NCBI RefSeq assembly: GCF_028553785.1
Contig: NZ_CP067136.1
Location: 1,612,001 to 1,676,000 of the forward strand
Direction of reading: 5' to 3'
Origin: Paracoccus fistulariae
GTDB taxonomy: Bacteria > Pseudomonadota > Alphaproteobacteria > Rhodobacterales > Rhodobacteraceae
Length of the DNA: 64,000 bases
The notes beneath the pieces were generated by a model. That model saw only the letters and a list, made by a program, of their open reading frames with translations, was not told where the DNA came from and searched no databases. A program made the position numbers and the translations under genes. Numbering within the stretch: position 1 is the first letter of the stretch; each line of letters starts with the position of its first letter. This document shows positions 37,717-47,285 of the stretch, piece after piece.

Positions 37717-38658
37717 TCAGCGGCTGATGGTTGCTTGCAGCGCGTCGATGGAGGACTGGATGCCCGCATCGGTGGACATGGTGAAGTCCTCCATCTCCAG
37801 CGAAACCCAGTCGTTATAGCCCATCATACGCACGACCGAGAAGAATTCCCTCCACCATTGCAGATCCTTACCCGCACCAACCGCGACATAGTTCCAGGTG
37901 CGGTTGGCGACATCGGTCACCTCGCGCAGTTCCAAAAAGCCATCGACATCGGCACGGCCGCGTTCAATGCGGGTATCCTTGCCGTGGCAATGGTGGATCG
38001 CATCGCCAAGCGCGCGGGCCGAATGGATCGGGTCGGCGCCCATCCAGATCAGGTGGCTGGGGTCTAGGTTCATGCCCACTGTCGGGCCAACCTCACCCCG
38101 CAGCCGGAACAGGGTTTCCGGGTTCCAGACCAGCATGGCCGAGAAGTTTTCCAGCGCGTATTTTTCCACGCCGACCTCTTTGGCCAGCTTGACCAGATCG
38201 TGCCACAGCGGAAAGGCGCGGTCTTCCCATTGGTAGCGGTCGCGTTCGGGCATCTCGTTGGGCCAGCTTTTGGTATAGACCAGCCAGTTCGGGACCATAT
38301 CGCCCGGCGCGGCCTCTGGCAGGCCCGACATGGTAACGATCTTCTTCACCCCGATCTCGCCCGCCAGACGGATCGTGTCCTGCATTTCCTTCAGATGGCG
38401 CTTGCCCATCTCGCCCGGGTCCAGCGGGTTGGCCGAGCAGTTCAGCGCCGCAATTTCCAGCCCTCGGGCTTCGATCTCGGTCAGCTTCTGCTTCAGCAGC
38501 CCCTTGTCGGCCAGAAGTTCATCGGCACGAAAATGCGGCGCGGGCGACCAGCCGCCGCCAGTCATCTCGACCCCTTCGACACCAAGGGCCACGCATTTAT
38601 CCAGCATGTCCGTAAAGGACAGATTGCCCATGACATCGGTGCAAATCGAAAGTTTCAT
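37717..38658 (-). CDS. Sugar phosphate isomerase/epimerase, paralogue of the gene at 48336
   Basis: A 313-residue TIM-barrel protein. Landmarks are MKLSICTDVMGNLSF, GVEGVEMTGGGWSPAPHF, TMSGLPEAAPGDMVPNWLVYTKSWP, MNLDPSHLIWMGADPIHSARALGDAIHHCHGKDTRIE and a closing VSLEMEDFTMS. The TMSGLP(x)4GDxxPNW and NLDPSHLxWMGADP motifs are shared with the gene at 48336-49295. Related enzymes act on 3-keto-sugars or inososes; substrate unknown. Confidence 0.83.
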   Translation of the reverse strand: MKLSICTDVMGNLSFTDMLDKCVALGVEGVEMTGGGWSPAPHFRADELLADKGLLKQKLTEIEARGLEIAALNCSANPLDPGEMGKRHLKEMQDTIRLAGEIGVKKIVTMSGLPEAAPGDMVPNWLVYTKSWPNEMPERDRYQWEDRAFPLWHDLVKLAKEVGVEKYALENFSAMLVWNPETLFRLRGEVGPTVGMNLDPSHLIWMGADPIHSARALGDAIHHCHGKDTRIERGRADVDGFLELREVTDVANRTWNYVAVGAGKDLQWWREFFSVVRMMGYNDWVSLEMEDFTMSTDAGIQSSIDALQATISR

Positions 38659-38727
38659 TTCTTGGTCTTTCTGATGCGATGAAAGTTGGGCGCACCGGGT
38701 GGAGGAGGTCCGGCGCGCCCGTTCCGG

Positions 38728-39900
38728 TTATTGATAATCCACCCAAGTCCCGCCCGCCTTGGCCGAGCGGACACAGTTTTCCAGCCAGCGCACACCTTCG
38801 GTGCCCGCTTGCATGCCGGGATAGCGGTGGGTTTGCAGGAATGCCTCATCCCCGCGTCGTTTCGCGTCGATGGCCTGAGCGATCCACAGATAGATATTGG
38901 CCCAGCTATCGCCCAGCCCCTCGGTGTGCAGCGCGCCCATACGATCCACGGCAAGGCTTTCGGGTTCCAGATAGGGCATGCCGTGATGCAGGATCTGTTC
39001 GGGTTCGCCCTGCACCTGATACAGCAGCTGATCGGGGCGGCTGTCGGACCATTCGACCGAGGCCTTGGACCCCACGAAACGATAACGCTGCGAGCCCATG
39101 TTGCCGGTATCGACCGAGCTGACCCACAGATGGCCCCGCGCGCCATTGTCGTAATGCATCAGCACCGTGGCGTTGTCTTCCAGCGGTGCGCGCGAGGGGA
39201 TGAATGCCTTGCGGTCGCACAGCAGCCGCTCGATCCGAAGATCGGGCAAGACGACCTCGGACAGGTAGAACAAGTGCGTACCGATATCGCCCAACACGAA
39301 GGTCGGGCCGGATTTCGCCGGATCGGTGCGCCATTTCTGGGCCTCGGACGCGTTGGTGTCATCGCCCGCATTGAAGCCGTGAGTATATTGCAGATCGACG
39401 ATGCGGATCTCGCCCAGCACGCCGCTGGCGATCATCGCCGCCATCTGGCGCACCAGCGGGTGGCCGGTAAAGCCATAAGTGACGCCGACGATCAGGTTCC
39501 TTTCGGCGGCGAGCGCCGCGATCTCGTCGCATTCGGCGACGGTGAAGAACAGGGGCTTCTCGCAGATCACGTGGATGCCCGCCTCCAGCAGCGCCTTGGT
39601 GATCGGGAAATGGGTGAAATTGGGCGTGGCGACGGAGACGACCTGAACGCCATCTTCGCGGTCCGCCTCACCGGCGATCAGCGCCTGAACATCGTCATAG
39701 CAGCGATCGGGATCGACGCCCAGATTGGTGCCGAAATCGCGGCCGCGCTTGGCATCCAGATCGAAGGCCCCGGCAACCAGCCGATAAGTGCCGTCGCGCA
39801 GCGCGCCGGTGCGGTGCTTGTAGCCGACCTGACCGGTACGGCCGCCACCGATCATACCCCAACGCAGGGGCGCGGCGATTTTGCGTTCTCCGTTGATCAT
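38728..39900 (-). CDS. Gfo/Idh/MocA family dehydrogenase
   Basis: A 390-residue oxidoreductase of the long Gfo/Idh subgroup. The nucleotide motif is WGMIGGGRTGQVGYKHRTGAL at 14-34 (GGG rather than GxG), the family Lys is in CEKPLFFT near 107, and the substrate helix is FVLGDIGTHLFYLSEVVL near 200. C-terminal half contains SLAVDRMGALHTEGLGDSWANIYLWIAQAID. It lies between iolG and an isomerase gene, and may oxidise an inositol derivative or glycoside. Confidence 0.84.
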   Translation of the reverse strand: MINGERKIAAPLRWGMIGGGRTGQVGYKHRTGALRDGTYRLVAGAFDLDAKRGRDFGTNLGVDPDRCYDDVQALIAGEADREDGVQVVSVATPNFTHFPITKALLEAGIHVICEKPLFFTVAECDEIAALAAERNLIVGVTYGFTGHPLVRQMAAMIASGVLGEIRIVDLQYTHGFNAGDDTNASEAQKWRTDPAKSGPTFVLGDIGTHLFYLSEVVLPDLRIERLLCDRKAFIPSRAPLEDNATVLMHYDNGARGHLWVSSVDTGNMGSQRYRFVGSKASVEWSDSRPDQLLYQVQGEPEQILHHGMPYLEPESLAVDRMGALHTEGLGDSWANIYLWIAQAIDAKRRGDEAFLQTHRYPGMQAGTEGVRWLENCVRSAKAGGTWVDYQ

Positions 39901-39925
39901 CTGCGCTGCCCCCCTCTGGTTCAGT

Positions 39926-40948
39926 TCATGCCGCCCTGGCGGCTGCCTTGCCGTAAAGCGCCGGTTTCTCGATCATGGTAATGGCTTCGCGCGCGCCGGA
40001 ATCGACGGCCCGCAGCGCCGCATCGCCGACCAGCGTGGCGGCGTATCCATCCCAAGTGCTGGGGCCGGTGGCCGTGCCCTGCCCCGCCGCGACGATCCAT
40101 TCGCGGAACTCCTGATCATAGGCGTCGATAAAGCGTTCGCGCCAATCCTCGGGGATCGCCTGCCGGATGCCATATTGGTCGCTGACCACGACCGCAGGGC
40201 GATTGGGCAGCGCTGCGACGCCGTTTTCGCAGCTGACCTCACCGCGAATGTCATAGCCATAGGCAATGTTCACGCTGATCTCGACATCGACAATCGCGCC
40301 CGAGCCCATGTGCAGCAGCACCATCACCGGGTCGCGCAGATCCTTGCCGCGTGTGTTCCGACGGGGCACACGCACCTCGACGGCCGCGACCTCATCCTCC
40401 AGCAGCCAGCGCGAGATATCAGCGTCGTGCACCAGCGTATCGTTCAGCGGCATGTCCGAGGTATACAACCCCTCGGGCACGGACGCATTGCGATGGGTCG
40501 AATGATACATCAGCGGCGCGCCAAGGCTGCCGCCGTCGATGACCTTTTTCAGCCGACGGTAATCGGCATCGAAGCGGCGCATGAAACCGACCTGAACCAG
40601 ACGCGTGCCATGGGCCACCTCGGCTGCGATCACGCGGCGCGCCGCTGCCTCGGACGTGACCAGCGGCTTTTCGCAGAAGACCGGCTTGCCCGCCGCAATG
40701 CAGTCCAGCAATTGCTCTTCATGCGCGGGGCCCCAGGAACAGATCACCACCGCATCGACCTTATCGGAATTGATCAGCGCCTTGGGCGTGTCGAACACCT
40801 CGGCCCCTTTGGGCGCGGCGGTGGCGGCGCGAGCGCGGTCAATATCGTTGACCGCGACCACATCGACGCCTGACAAGACCTGCGTCAGCCGGCGGATGTG
40901 ATCCTGACCGATCATGCCAGTTCCCAGAACTCCGACCCGCAGCGTCAT
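39926..40948 (-). CDS. iolG: Inositol 2-dehydrogenase
   Basis: A 340-residue NAD-dependent enzyme that oxidises myo-inositol to scyllo-inosose. It follows the Bacillus IolG pattern closely: [47 protein letters not shown] (family Lys), [29 protein letters not shown] and [18 protein letters not shown]. It overlaps iolH by four bases. A second, rhizobial-type IolG is at 51546. Confidence 0.93.
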   Translation of the reverse strand: MTLRVGVLGTGMIGQDHIRRLTQVLSGVDVVAVNDIDRARAATAAPKGAEVFDTPKALINSDKVDAVVICSWGPAHEEQLLDCIAAGKPVFCEKPLVTSEAAARRVIAAEVAHGTRLVQVGFMRRFDADYRRLKKVIDGGSLGAPLMYHSTHRNASVPEGLYTSDMPLNDTLVHDADISRWLLEDEVAAVEVRVPRRNTRGKDLRDPVMVLLHMGSGAIVDVEISVNIAYGYDIRGEVSCENGVAALPNRPAVVVSDQYGIRQAIPEDWRERFIDAYDQEFREWIVAAGQGTATGPSTWDGYAATLVGDAALRAVDSGAREAITMIEKPALYGKAAARAA

Positions 40949-41850
40949 TGGCCCACTCCATGCTTTTCGATCAGGCGCTGCATTTCGTTGCGCATGAATT
41001 TGCCGGATTCGTCGGCCTTTTCTTCCCAGGCGAAGACGCAGGCGGTCATGATGCCGTCAAAGCCGATCTCGGCCAGCGTCTTGTAGAAATCGTCCCAGGG
41101 CACCTCACCCTGACCGATGTTCAGGTGCTGATGCACGCGCGCCGTCGATCCGGGCGGGTTGATGATATAGCGCAGCCCGCTGCTGGCCTTGTGGTTGAAC
41201 GTGTCGGCGATATGGACATGGGCCAGCACATCCGCGCATTCGCGCAGCATCGCCACCGTGTCATCGCCGAAATAGAAGGTATGCGGCGTGCAATATAGGA
41301 ACCTGACGCGCGGGCTGTTTACCGTGCGGATCAGGTCCACGGATGGCTGCAGGGTCTCGGTCCAGTCCTCGGGATGCGGTTCGATATGCAGGTTGATGCC
41401 TTCGCGTTCGAAGACCGGCACCAGTTCTTCCATGCTGCGCCACCAGGCATCCTCGCAGGCCTCGATCATGCTGCCGGTGTGGCAGCAGTAGCAGCTGCCC
41501 TTGTCGGGATGCGGGCCACGGCCGAATTCGCTGTTCATCGTGTCGACGCCCAGTTCGACGGCGATTTCGATGGCGCGTTTCCAGTGGCGGACGGCGGCCT
41601 GACGTTCGTCTTCGTCATTGCTGGCCCAGCGATACATCGGCAGCAATGTGGCGATGCCGACATTGGCATCCGACAGCGCGCGCTTGAACGATTTGACGCG
41701 GTCGGGGAACACGCGCGGCGCCTTGAACCATTCCAGAAAGTCGGCGCGGGGGCTGAGTTCGATCCACTCATAGCCCAGTTCGGCCACTTTGGACGGCAGT
41801 TGTTCCAGCGTCAGATGACGATGCATGAACGGGTCTAGGGCGATTTTCAT
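40945..41850 (-). CDS. iolH: IolH-type sugar phosphate isomerase/epimerase
   Basis: A 301-residue barrel matching IolH of Bacillus: [37 protein letters not shown], then [33 protein letters not shown], and [45 protein letters not shown]. It carries an extra Cys-rich insert (GSCYCCHTG) near 115. The first in-frame start is a GTG; ATG at 41850 is preferred, with AAGGTG upstream. The reaction of IolH has not been firmly assigned. Confidence 0.85.
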   Translation of the reverse strand: MKIALDPFMHRHLTLEQLPSKVAELGYEWIELSPRADFLEWFKAPRVFPDRVKSFKRALSDANVGIATLLPMYRWASNDEDERQAAVRHWKRAIEIAVELGVDTMNSEFGRGPHPDKGSCYCCHTGSMIEACEDAWWRSMEELVPVFEREGINLHIEPHPEDWTETLQPSVDLIRTVNSPRVRFLYCTPHTFYFGDDTVAMLRECADVLAHVHIADTFNHKASSGLRYIINPPGSTARVHQHLNIGQGEVPWDDFYKTLAEIGFDGIMTACVFAWEEKADESGKFMRNEMQRLIEKHGVGQ

Positions 41851-41916
41851 AAAGATCACCTTGAGATAAAGATTGGATTATCCGGCTGCGCAGTGGATCA
41901 CCGCGCGCCGTGAGGA

Positions 41917-42735
41917 TCAGTGCTGCGGTGGCGGGGCATGGCCGTCATGAGTGGCCATGTATTCCTCGACCTCTTCACCCAGATCGGCCAGCGCCTCGCC
42001 CCCGGCCATCAGGTCGGTGATCTCCTCGCGCGATTTTTCGCCCTTGCGGAAATCTGCGGCCAGCGCGCCCTTGATCAGCACTCCGAAATGGTCGCCCACG
42101 GTCATTGCATGCATGACCTGATGGGTGATGAAGATCACCGCCAGACCGCGCTTCTTCGCCTCCAGCACGATGCGCAAAACGTGGCTGGCCTGTTTCACGC
42201 CAAGCGCGGCGGTGGGCTCGTCAAGGATCAGGACGCGGGCACCGAAATGGACGGCGCGGGCGATGGCCAGCGACTGACGCTCGCCCCCCGACAGCCCGCC
42301 GATCAGCCGGTCGCCATCGTCGATGCGGGTGATGCCGAAATCCTGCACGGCCTTCACCGCGATCTCATTGGCGGTCTTGCGATCATAGCGCTTGAAGATG
42401 CCCCAGCCCTTGGTCGGCTCGACACCCACGAAGAAGGACCGCCCGATGGACATCAGCGGGAAGGTGCCGCCGAACTGGTGCACCGTGGCGATGCCCATAT
42501 CCTGCGCCTGTTTCGGATTGTCGAATTCGACCGGCTTGCCGTCGAACTTCACCGTCCCCGATGTCGGCTTGTGCACACCGGCCAGCGTCTTGATCAGCGT
42601 GGATTTACCGGCACCGTTATCGCCCAGCAGGCATAGAACCTCGCCCGCGCGGACCCGCAGGTTGATGTCATGCAGGACATCGATGGGGCCGAAGGACTTG
42701 TTGACATTCTCAAGTTCGATAATAGGGGTAGACAT
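41917..42735 (-). CDS. Inositol/sugar ABC importer, single-domain ATP-binding subunit
   Basis: A 272-residue ATPase of the ribose/fructose class, with one nucleotide-binding domain like FrcA rather than the fused pair of RbsA/IatA. Walker A GDNGAGKS lies near 38-45, the signature LSGGERQS near 145, Walker B VLILDEPTAALG near 167 and FITHQVMHAMTVGD near 200. The C-terminal tail is acidic and ends with His/Pro residues. It is translated just after the permease (13-bp gap). Confidence 0.88.
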   Translation of the reverse strand: MSTPIIELENVNKSFGPIDVLHDINLRVRAGEVLCLLGDNGAGKSTLIKTLAGVHKPTSGTVKFDGKPVEFDNPKQAQDMGIATVHQFGGTFPLMSIGRSFFVGVEPTKGWGIFKRYDRKTANEIAVKAVQDFGITRIDDGDRLIGGLSGGERQSLAIARAVHFGARVLILDEPTAALGVKQASHVLRIVLEAKKRGLAVIFITHQVMHAMTVGDHFGVLIKGALAADFRKGEKSREEITDLMAGGEALADLGEEVEEYMATHDGHAPPPQH

Positions 42736-42748
42736 CTGTGTTCCTCCC

Positions 42749-43747
42749 TTATTTTTTCTTCTTCGGCGAATAGCTGAGCGCTTTTTCGCGGAAGGTGTTG
42801 TTCATCAGAACGGCCAGCAGCAGCATGATCCCGATGATCAGCGACGACCAGTTGCGGTCGAAATCGGTGAAGTAGATGCCCTGATTGACGATGGCGAAGG
42901 TGATCGTGCCGAAGAAAATGCCAATGACCGAGCCGAAACCTCCGGTCAGCAGCACGCCGCCGACCACGACCGAGATGATGCAGTTGAAGATGAAGATCAT
43001 CCCGCCCGAGACCTGGGCCGAGTTGAACAGGATCGCCTGGCACATGCCGACGAAGGACGCGCTGGTCGCCGACAGAACGAACAGAAGGATCGTCAGCTTG
43101 TCGGTCGGAATGCCGGCATTGCGGGCGCTGACCTTGTCGCCGCCAAGAGCGAACAGCCAGTTACCGAAGGGCGAGTAATGCACAAAGAACACGTAAAGCG
43201 CCGTAATCCCCAACCACCAGAGGATGATGACCTGAAAAGAGTTCGAAATGAAATGACCGAACAGGAACTTGGCCCAGGGCGCCGCATCCAGCGCGACCGA
43301 AGTGGTGCCGGTCAGCAGCACCGAAAAGCCCAGCGTCAGCCCCTGCACCGCAAACAGCATCCCCAGTGTCACGATCAGCGAGGGCACGGCGGTTCGAACG
43401 ACAAGAATGCCGTTGATCAGGCCCACAACGATGCCTACGGCCAGTGATCCCAGAATGCCGACGATCATCGGCAGTTCATAATGCCCGGACAGGATTGCCA
43501 CGGTCATTGACCCCGCCGGGATCATCGCACCGATGGAAATATCCAGTTCTCCCGCGATCATCAAAAGCCCGATGGGCAGCGCGACGATACCGATATTCGC
43601 AGCCACGTTCAGCCAGCTTGCGGTGCCGGCGGGCTTCAGAAAGTTGATGCCGCCAAAGACCACAAAGAATATCAGCACCGCCAGCAGACCCAGCAGGGCC
43701 CCTGCCTCGGGACGGCGCATAAGATCGCCGAATGTTAGATTTCTCAT
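42749..43747 (-). CDS. Inositol/sugar ABC importer, permease (ribose/fructose class)
   Basis: A 332-residue inner-membrane protein with about nine helices. Typical class landmarks are MIAGELDISIGAMIPAGSMTVAIL near 70, INGILVVRTAVPSLIVTLGMLFAVQG near 120, and GGDKVSARNAGI near 215, the ATPase-coupling region. It ends in four lysines. ATG at 43747 follows GGAGGG; the frame upstream is not family-like. Confidence 0.88.
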   Translation of the reverse strand: MRNLTFGDLMRRPEAGALLGLLAVLIFFVVFGGINFLKPAGTASWLNVAANIGIVALPIGLLMIAGELDISIGAMIPAGSMTVAILSGHYELPMIVGILGSLAVGIVVGLINGILVVRTAVPSLIVTLGMLFAVQGLTLGFSVLLTGTTSVALDAAPWAKFLFGHFISNSFQVIILWWLGITALYVFFVHYSPFGNWLFALGGDKVSARNAGIPTDKLTILLFVLSATSASFVGMCQAILFNSAQVSGGMIFIFNCIISVVVGGVLLTGGFGSVIGIFFGTITFAIVNQGIYFTDFDRNWSSLIIGIMLLLAVLMNNTFREKALSYSPKKKK

Positions 43748-43824
43748 CGCAGAATCCCTCCAGTTTCGATGCAATGGTCACACTGCGCGCGGCCATTGGC
43801 AGCGGGTGCGAATATGAAGGCCGA

Positions 43825-43843
43825 TCCGCAGGGTCCCTGCGGA
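43825..43843 (-). other. Intercistronic hairpin between binding-protein and permease genes
   Basis: TCCGCAGG (43825-43832) pairs with CCTGCGGA (43836-43843) around a three-base loop, 21 bp past the binding-protein stop and without a U tract. It is probably a mRNA-stabilising or partial-termination element favouring the receptor over the permease. Confidence 0.55.
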
Positions 43844-43863
43844 CTGCCAGTATGATGCGACGC

Positions 43864-44838
43864 CTAACGCGCGCCTTTTTCGACGCCCTCCAGCGTGGAT
43901 TCGATATTCGACGCATCGACGATGCCCGGCCCGGTCAATACCGGCGAGGTCGGAAGCTTGGTGCCAAAATCGATATGCGAGGCCAGAAGCTGCACGGCCA
44001 GAAGCGACTGCAGATAGGGCTGTTGATCGATGGCAAAGGCTTGGGTTCCATCCTGAATACGTTTCAGCCCGGCACCGTTAAGATCAAAGGTTCCGTGCAT
44101 GACCGTGCCCTGCTTGCCCGCCTGCATGATGCCGCTTGCCCCCGCATCCGCATCGGTGGCGCTGACATTGATGACACCGTCGATGCTGCCATCCTGCAGC
44201 AATGTGGCCTTGATCGCCTCGGCAATCGCGGTCTGGTCACCAAAGGAAGAGGCTGGCAGTGGAAGTTGTGTGCCTGCGCCGCCGCCCTCTGTGATACCGT
44301 CGATCGCGCCTTTGCAGCGGGCTTCCTGATTGGCAGCGCCGGGTACGGTGTTGACGCATATGATATTCTTGGCGCCGTGTTCCGCGAAATATTGTCCGCC
44401 TGCGTGACCTGCGACATATTCGTCAGAGCCCACATAATTAAGCGCGCCCAGCTCATCCGCCTTTTCCTTGTTGCCGGCATTCATCAGGATCACGGCAACG
44501 CCCTGATCGATGGCCGATTTAATCGCGTCATCTTCGGCCTCGGGCACCCAGTTCGGCACGACAATGCCATCAGCGCCCTGGCTGATCGCGGTGCGGATCA
44601 GTTGTGCCGCATCGGGGCCCAGATTGTCATAGCTTTGCAGTTGCAGATAGTTGACGGTGCCGCCATTGGCTTCGACCATCAGACGGGCATCGTCGATGCC
44701 TTTCTTGACGCGGTTCCAGAATTCTTCATCTGCGCGGCCACCGACAACGGCGATATCCGCGGCGATTGCCGTGACCGAACTTGCGGCCAATGCGACACCA
44801 GCCAACAGCACGCGCAAGCGTGTTCCAGTAAGTTTCAT
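43864..44838 (-). CDS. Inositol/sugar ABC importer, periplasmic binding protein (ribose-binding fold)
   Basis: A 324-residue receptor with a signal peptide ending VTAIAA. The mature protein begins DIAVVGGRADEEFWNRVKKGIDDARLMVEANGG, followed by YDNLGPDAAQLIRTAISQGADGIVVPNWVPEAED and NTVPGAANQEARCKGAIDGITEGGG, and ends with EGVEKGAR. The closest partner in the window is its paralogue at 47286. It leads the long iol operon, so a cyclitol such as myo-inositol is the likely ligand, as for IbpA of Caulobacter. GGGGG precedes the ATG at 44838. Confidence 0.87.
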   Translation of the reverse strand: MKLTGTRLRVLLAGVALAASSVTAIAADIAVVGGRADEEFWNRVKKGIDDARLMVEANGGTVNYLQLQSYDNLGPDAAQLIRTAISQGADGIVVPNWVPEAEDDAIKSAIDQGVAVILMNAGNKEKADELGALNYVGSDEYVAGHAGGQYFAEHGAKNIICVNTVPGAANQEARCKGAIDGITEGGGAGTQLPLPASSFGDQTAIAEAIKATLLQDGSIDGVINVSATDADAGASGIMQAGKQGTVMHGTFDLNGAGLKRIQDGTQAFAIDQQPYLQSLLAVQLLASHIDFGTKLPTSPVLTGPGIVDASNIESTLEGVEKGAR

Positions 44839-44975
44839 GTCATCCCCCTTTTGGCTGTCCGGCTCAGCCAGTGATATCTTGCGCCGGAGCGTCCCTGCGC
44901 CGGGACGCCGCCTCCTCTGACAGGACATCATGTCCCGACCTTGCCCCGGCTGCCCTGAACAGAGAACCGAGTGCC

Positions 44976-44991
44976 TGATCGAAAACCATCA
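44976..44991. promoter_or_regulatory. Palindromic operator site A (iol ABC operon)
   Basis: TGATCGAAAACCATCA is a 16-bp near-palindrome of the TGATNG(N4)CNATCA type, 138 bp upstream of the binding-protein start. Four further copies lie at 46158, 48318, 49360 and 50448. Probably a LacI-family operator. Confidence 0.7.
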
Positions 44992-45066
44992 AACCTGATC
45001 CGATCTGGCAGGATTCGTATCCTTGCACATGAAAATAGCAAATGACGCAGGGTCAGGAAATAAATC

Positions 45067-45109
45067 TTGTCACAAAATGACATTATTGTATCATTATGTT
45101 TCATGATAC
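45067..45109 (+). promoter_or_regulatory. Promoter and operator of the first lacI-type gene
   Basis: TTGTCA (45067-45072) and TATCAT (45089-45094), each matching 5 of 6 consensus bases with a 16-bp spacer, form a good promoter. The -10 lies inside an inverted repeat, GTATCAT (45088-45094), eight-base spacer, ATGATAC (45103-45109), and TGTCA/TGACA arms (45068-45082) overlap the -35. This is the layout of an autoregulated repressor. It rules out translation from the upstream ATG at 45096. Confidence 0.7.
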
Positions 45110-45122
45110 GATGAGATACAGC

Positions 45123-46160
45123 ATGAAGCAGAAACGCCCCACCATCGCCGCACTGGCGGAAGCGGCCGGCGTCAGCGTCGCCACGGTCAACCGGATTCTG
45201 GCAGGCAACGGTTCGGTCAGGCATGAGACAATAGGCCGTGTCCATGCCGCCGCCGAAGAGATCGGATTTTACGGGCTGGGCGTGATCGAGGCGCGGCGCA
45301 ACGATGCGCTGCCGCACTACAAGCTGGGCTTCCTGCTGCAGCAATCGACGCGGGAACTCTATCGCCTGTTCGGCGACAAGATCATCGAGGCGGCGGGCCG
45401 TCGGCACACCGAAAAGATCGAACCCCTGGTCGATTTCGTCGATTTGCTGACAGCGGAAAACATCGCCGAACGGTTGGCCAGATTAGGACAGGCCTGCGAT
45501 GCGGTGGCGATCATCGCGGGCGATCACCCGCTGATCGGCCAGACCATCGCGGATCTGCGCGCACAGGGAACGCCGGTCGTCACCTATATCACCGATCTGT
45601 CTGCGCCCGACCGCGCCGGTTACGTGGGGCTGGACAATTGGAAACTGGGACGCACGGCGGCCTGGTTCATCGCCCAGACGACCCACGCGCCGGGTCGCGT
45701 TGCGGTTTTTATCGGCAACCACCGCTATCAATGTCAGGACGTGTCAGACGCCAGCTTTCGGTCCTATATGCGCGAGAATGCGCCGCATCTGACCGTCGAT
45801 GACAGTCGCCCGACCCATGAGGAACCCGCCGAGGCATATCGCATGGTGCGCGATCTGCTGGAGAACGGCGATGATCTGCGCGGGATCTATATGGCTGGCG
45901 GCGGCATCTCGGGCGTGTTGAAGGCGCTGCGCGAAGCGCCGCCAGAGCGCCGGGACGTGCGCATCGTCTGTCGCGACATCGGCCCCGAGACCCGCAAGGG
46001 CCTGACCGAAGGACTGATCACGGCGGCATTGTGCCACCCTCTGCCGCACAGCTCGGACGAATTGATTGACACGATGATCGCATCGCTGACCAATCGCCGT
46101 GGCAGTTCTGTGCGACAGCGGATTGTGCCATTAGACATCATTACCCCCGAAAGCGTGTGA
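45123..46160 (+). CDS. LacI family transcriptional regulator (first of two)
   Basis: A 345-residue repressor. The HTH is at residues 6-26 (TIAALAEAAGVSVATVNRIL), followed by the hinge and a periplasmic-binding-fold effector domain (YKLGFLLQQSTRELYRLFGDKIIEAA, GYVGLDNWKLGRTAAWFIAQ). Starts at 45111 or 45123 are possible; 45096 would lie at the promoter. Divergent from the iol ABC operon, so it may control that operon as well as itself. Its stop codon is part of operator site B. Confidence 0.88.
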   Translation: MKQKRPTIAALAEAAGVSVATVNRILAGNGSVRHETIGRVHAAAEEIGFYGLGVIEARRNDALPHYKLGFLLQQSTRELYRLFGDKIIEAAGRRHTEKIEPLVDFVDLLTAENIAERLARLGQACDAVAIIAGDHPLIGQTIADLRAQGTPVVTYITDLSAPDRAGYVGLDNWKLGRTAAWFIAQTTHAPGRVAVFIGNHRYQCQDVSDASFRSYMRENAPHLTVDDSRPTHEEPAEAYRMVRDLLENGDDLRGIYMAGGGISGVLKALREAPPERRDVRIVCRDIGPETRKGLTEGLITAALCHPLPHSSDELIDTMIASLTNRRGSSVRQRIVPLDIITPESV

Positions 46161-46173
46161 TCAAAAGCAATCA
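46158..46173. promoter_or_regulatory. Palindromic operator site B (iolW-like gene)
   Basis: TGATCAAAAGCAATCA begins at the stop codon of the first lacI gene and ends 70 bp upstream of the ATG at 46244. Its reverse complement, TGATTGCTTTTGATCA, matches sites D and E at 14-15 of 16 positions. A TTGACC at 46188 could be the -35 of the downstream gene. Confidence 0.7.
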
Positions 46174-46243
46174 GCGTGTGCTTTGTGTTGACCCGCTGTC
46201 CCACCGACACTCGGACCATTTGCATCAAGTGAGGGAATGTATC

Positions 46244-47266
46244 ATGCGGATCGGAATTGTCGGATACGGCACAGGCGGGCGGCATTTCCACGCGCCCTTC
46301 ATCATGGCGGCCGAAGGCGTAGACCTGGCGGGTATCGTCGCCCGCGCACCTGCAACGATTGAGCGGGTGCAGGCGGATTATCCCGGCCTGCCAATCTATC
46401 CCAGCCTGACCGATATGCTGGCCGCTGGCGTCGATGCCGTCACCATCACCACGCCCCCGCAGACAAGGCGCGAGCTGGTGCTGGAAGCCATCGCGGCAGG
46501 TGTTCATGTCATCGCCGACAAGCCCTTTGCCCCCTCGGCCGAGGTCGGGCGGGAAGTGGAACAGGCGGCGAAAGACAAGGGCGTCACGCTTGGCGTGTTT
46601 CACAACCGTCGCTTCGATACCGATGTGCAGACCCTGAAATCGGTGCTGGACAGTGGGCGATTGGGCAATATCTGGCGCATCCACGCGCGGATGGAACAGG
46701 ATGATCCCGCGACGCTGGAGGCCGGGCCGCAAGGCGGGCTTCTGCGCGATCTGGGCAGCCACATGGTCGATCAGATCCTGTGGCTGCTGGGGCCTGCGCG
46801 ATCTGTCCATGCGCATCTGGACATGATCGACCTGCCCGAAGGCCCAACCGATGCCGGGTTTGTCATTTCGATCCGCCACCGGAACGGCGCGTTTTCACAG
46901 CTTGTGTCCAGCAAGATCAATCATATCGACGCCAAGGACTTCGTCGCCTATGGCGATCAGGGCAGCTATCGGTCCTCGCAGACAGACGTGCAGGCGCAGG
47001 CCATCTTTTCGGGCCAGCGCCCGGTCGATGATCTGGCGGGCTGGGGCTATGAAATCGAGGACCGCTGGGGCATTCTGGCCACCGAGGCGGGCGAAGAGCG
47101 CGTGCCGTCACGGCAGGGCCGCTATCACGATTATTACGAATGCTTCGCGCAGGCCGTCCGCGATGGCACCCCGCCACCGGTCACACCCGCCGATGCCATC
47201 GAGGTGCTGCGGGTTCTGGACGCCGCGCGCAAAAGCGCCGCCGAGGGGCAAGAGGTCGCGCTGTAA
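46244..47266 (+). CDS. iolW: Scyllo-inositol dehydrogenase-like oxidoreductase (IolW/YdgJ branch of Gfo/Idh)
   Basis: A 340-residue NADP-type oxidoreductase. The branch is recognised by IGIVGYGTGGRHFHAPFI at the N-terminus, DKPF in place of the usual EKP near 95, VFHNRRFDTDVQTLKSVL near 123, LLRDLGSHMVDQILWLLGP near 165 and the C-terminal WGYEIEDRWGIL. IolW/YdgJ enzymes interconvert scyllo-inositol and scyllo-inosose. GAGGG lies eight bases before ATG 46244. It is convergent with the orphan binding-protein gene, 19 bp apart. Confidence 0.8.
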   Translation: MRIGIVGYGTGGRHFHAPFIMAAEGVDLAGIVARAPATIERVQADYPGLPIYPSLTDMLAAGVDAVTITTPPQTRRELVLEAIAAGVHVIADKPFAPSAEVGREVEQAAKDKGVTLGVFHNRRFDTDVQTLKSVLDSGRLGNIWRIHARMEQDDPATLEAGPQGGLLRDLGSHMVDQILWLLGPARSVHAHLDMIDLPEGPTDAGFVISIRHRNGAFSQLVSSKINHIDAKDFVAYGDQGSYRSSQTDVQAQAIFSGQRPVDDLAGWGYEIEDRWGILATEAGEERVPSRQGRYHDYYECFAQAVRDGTPPPVTPADAIEVLRVLDAARKSAAEGQEVAL

Positions 47267-47285
47267 CGCGCGACCCCGGCCCGGT

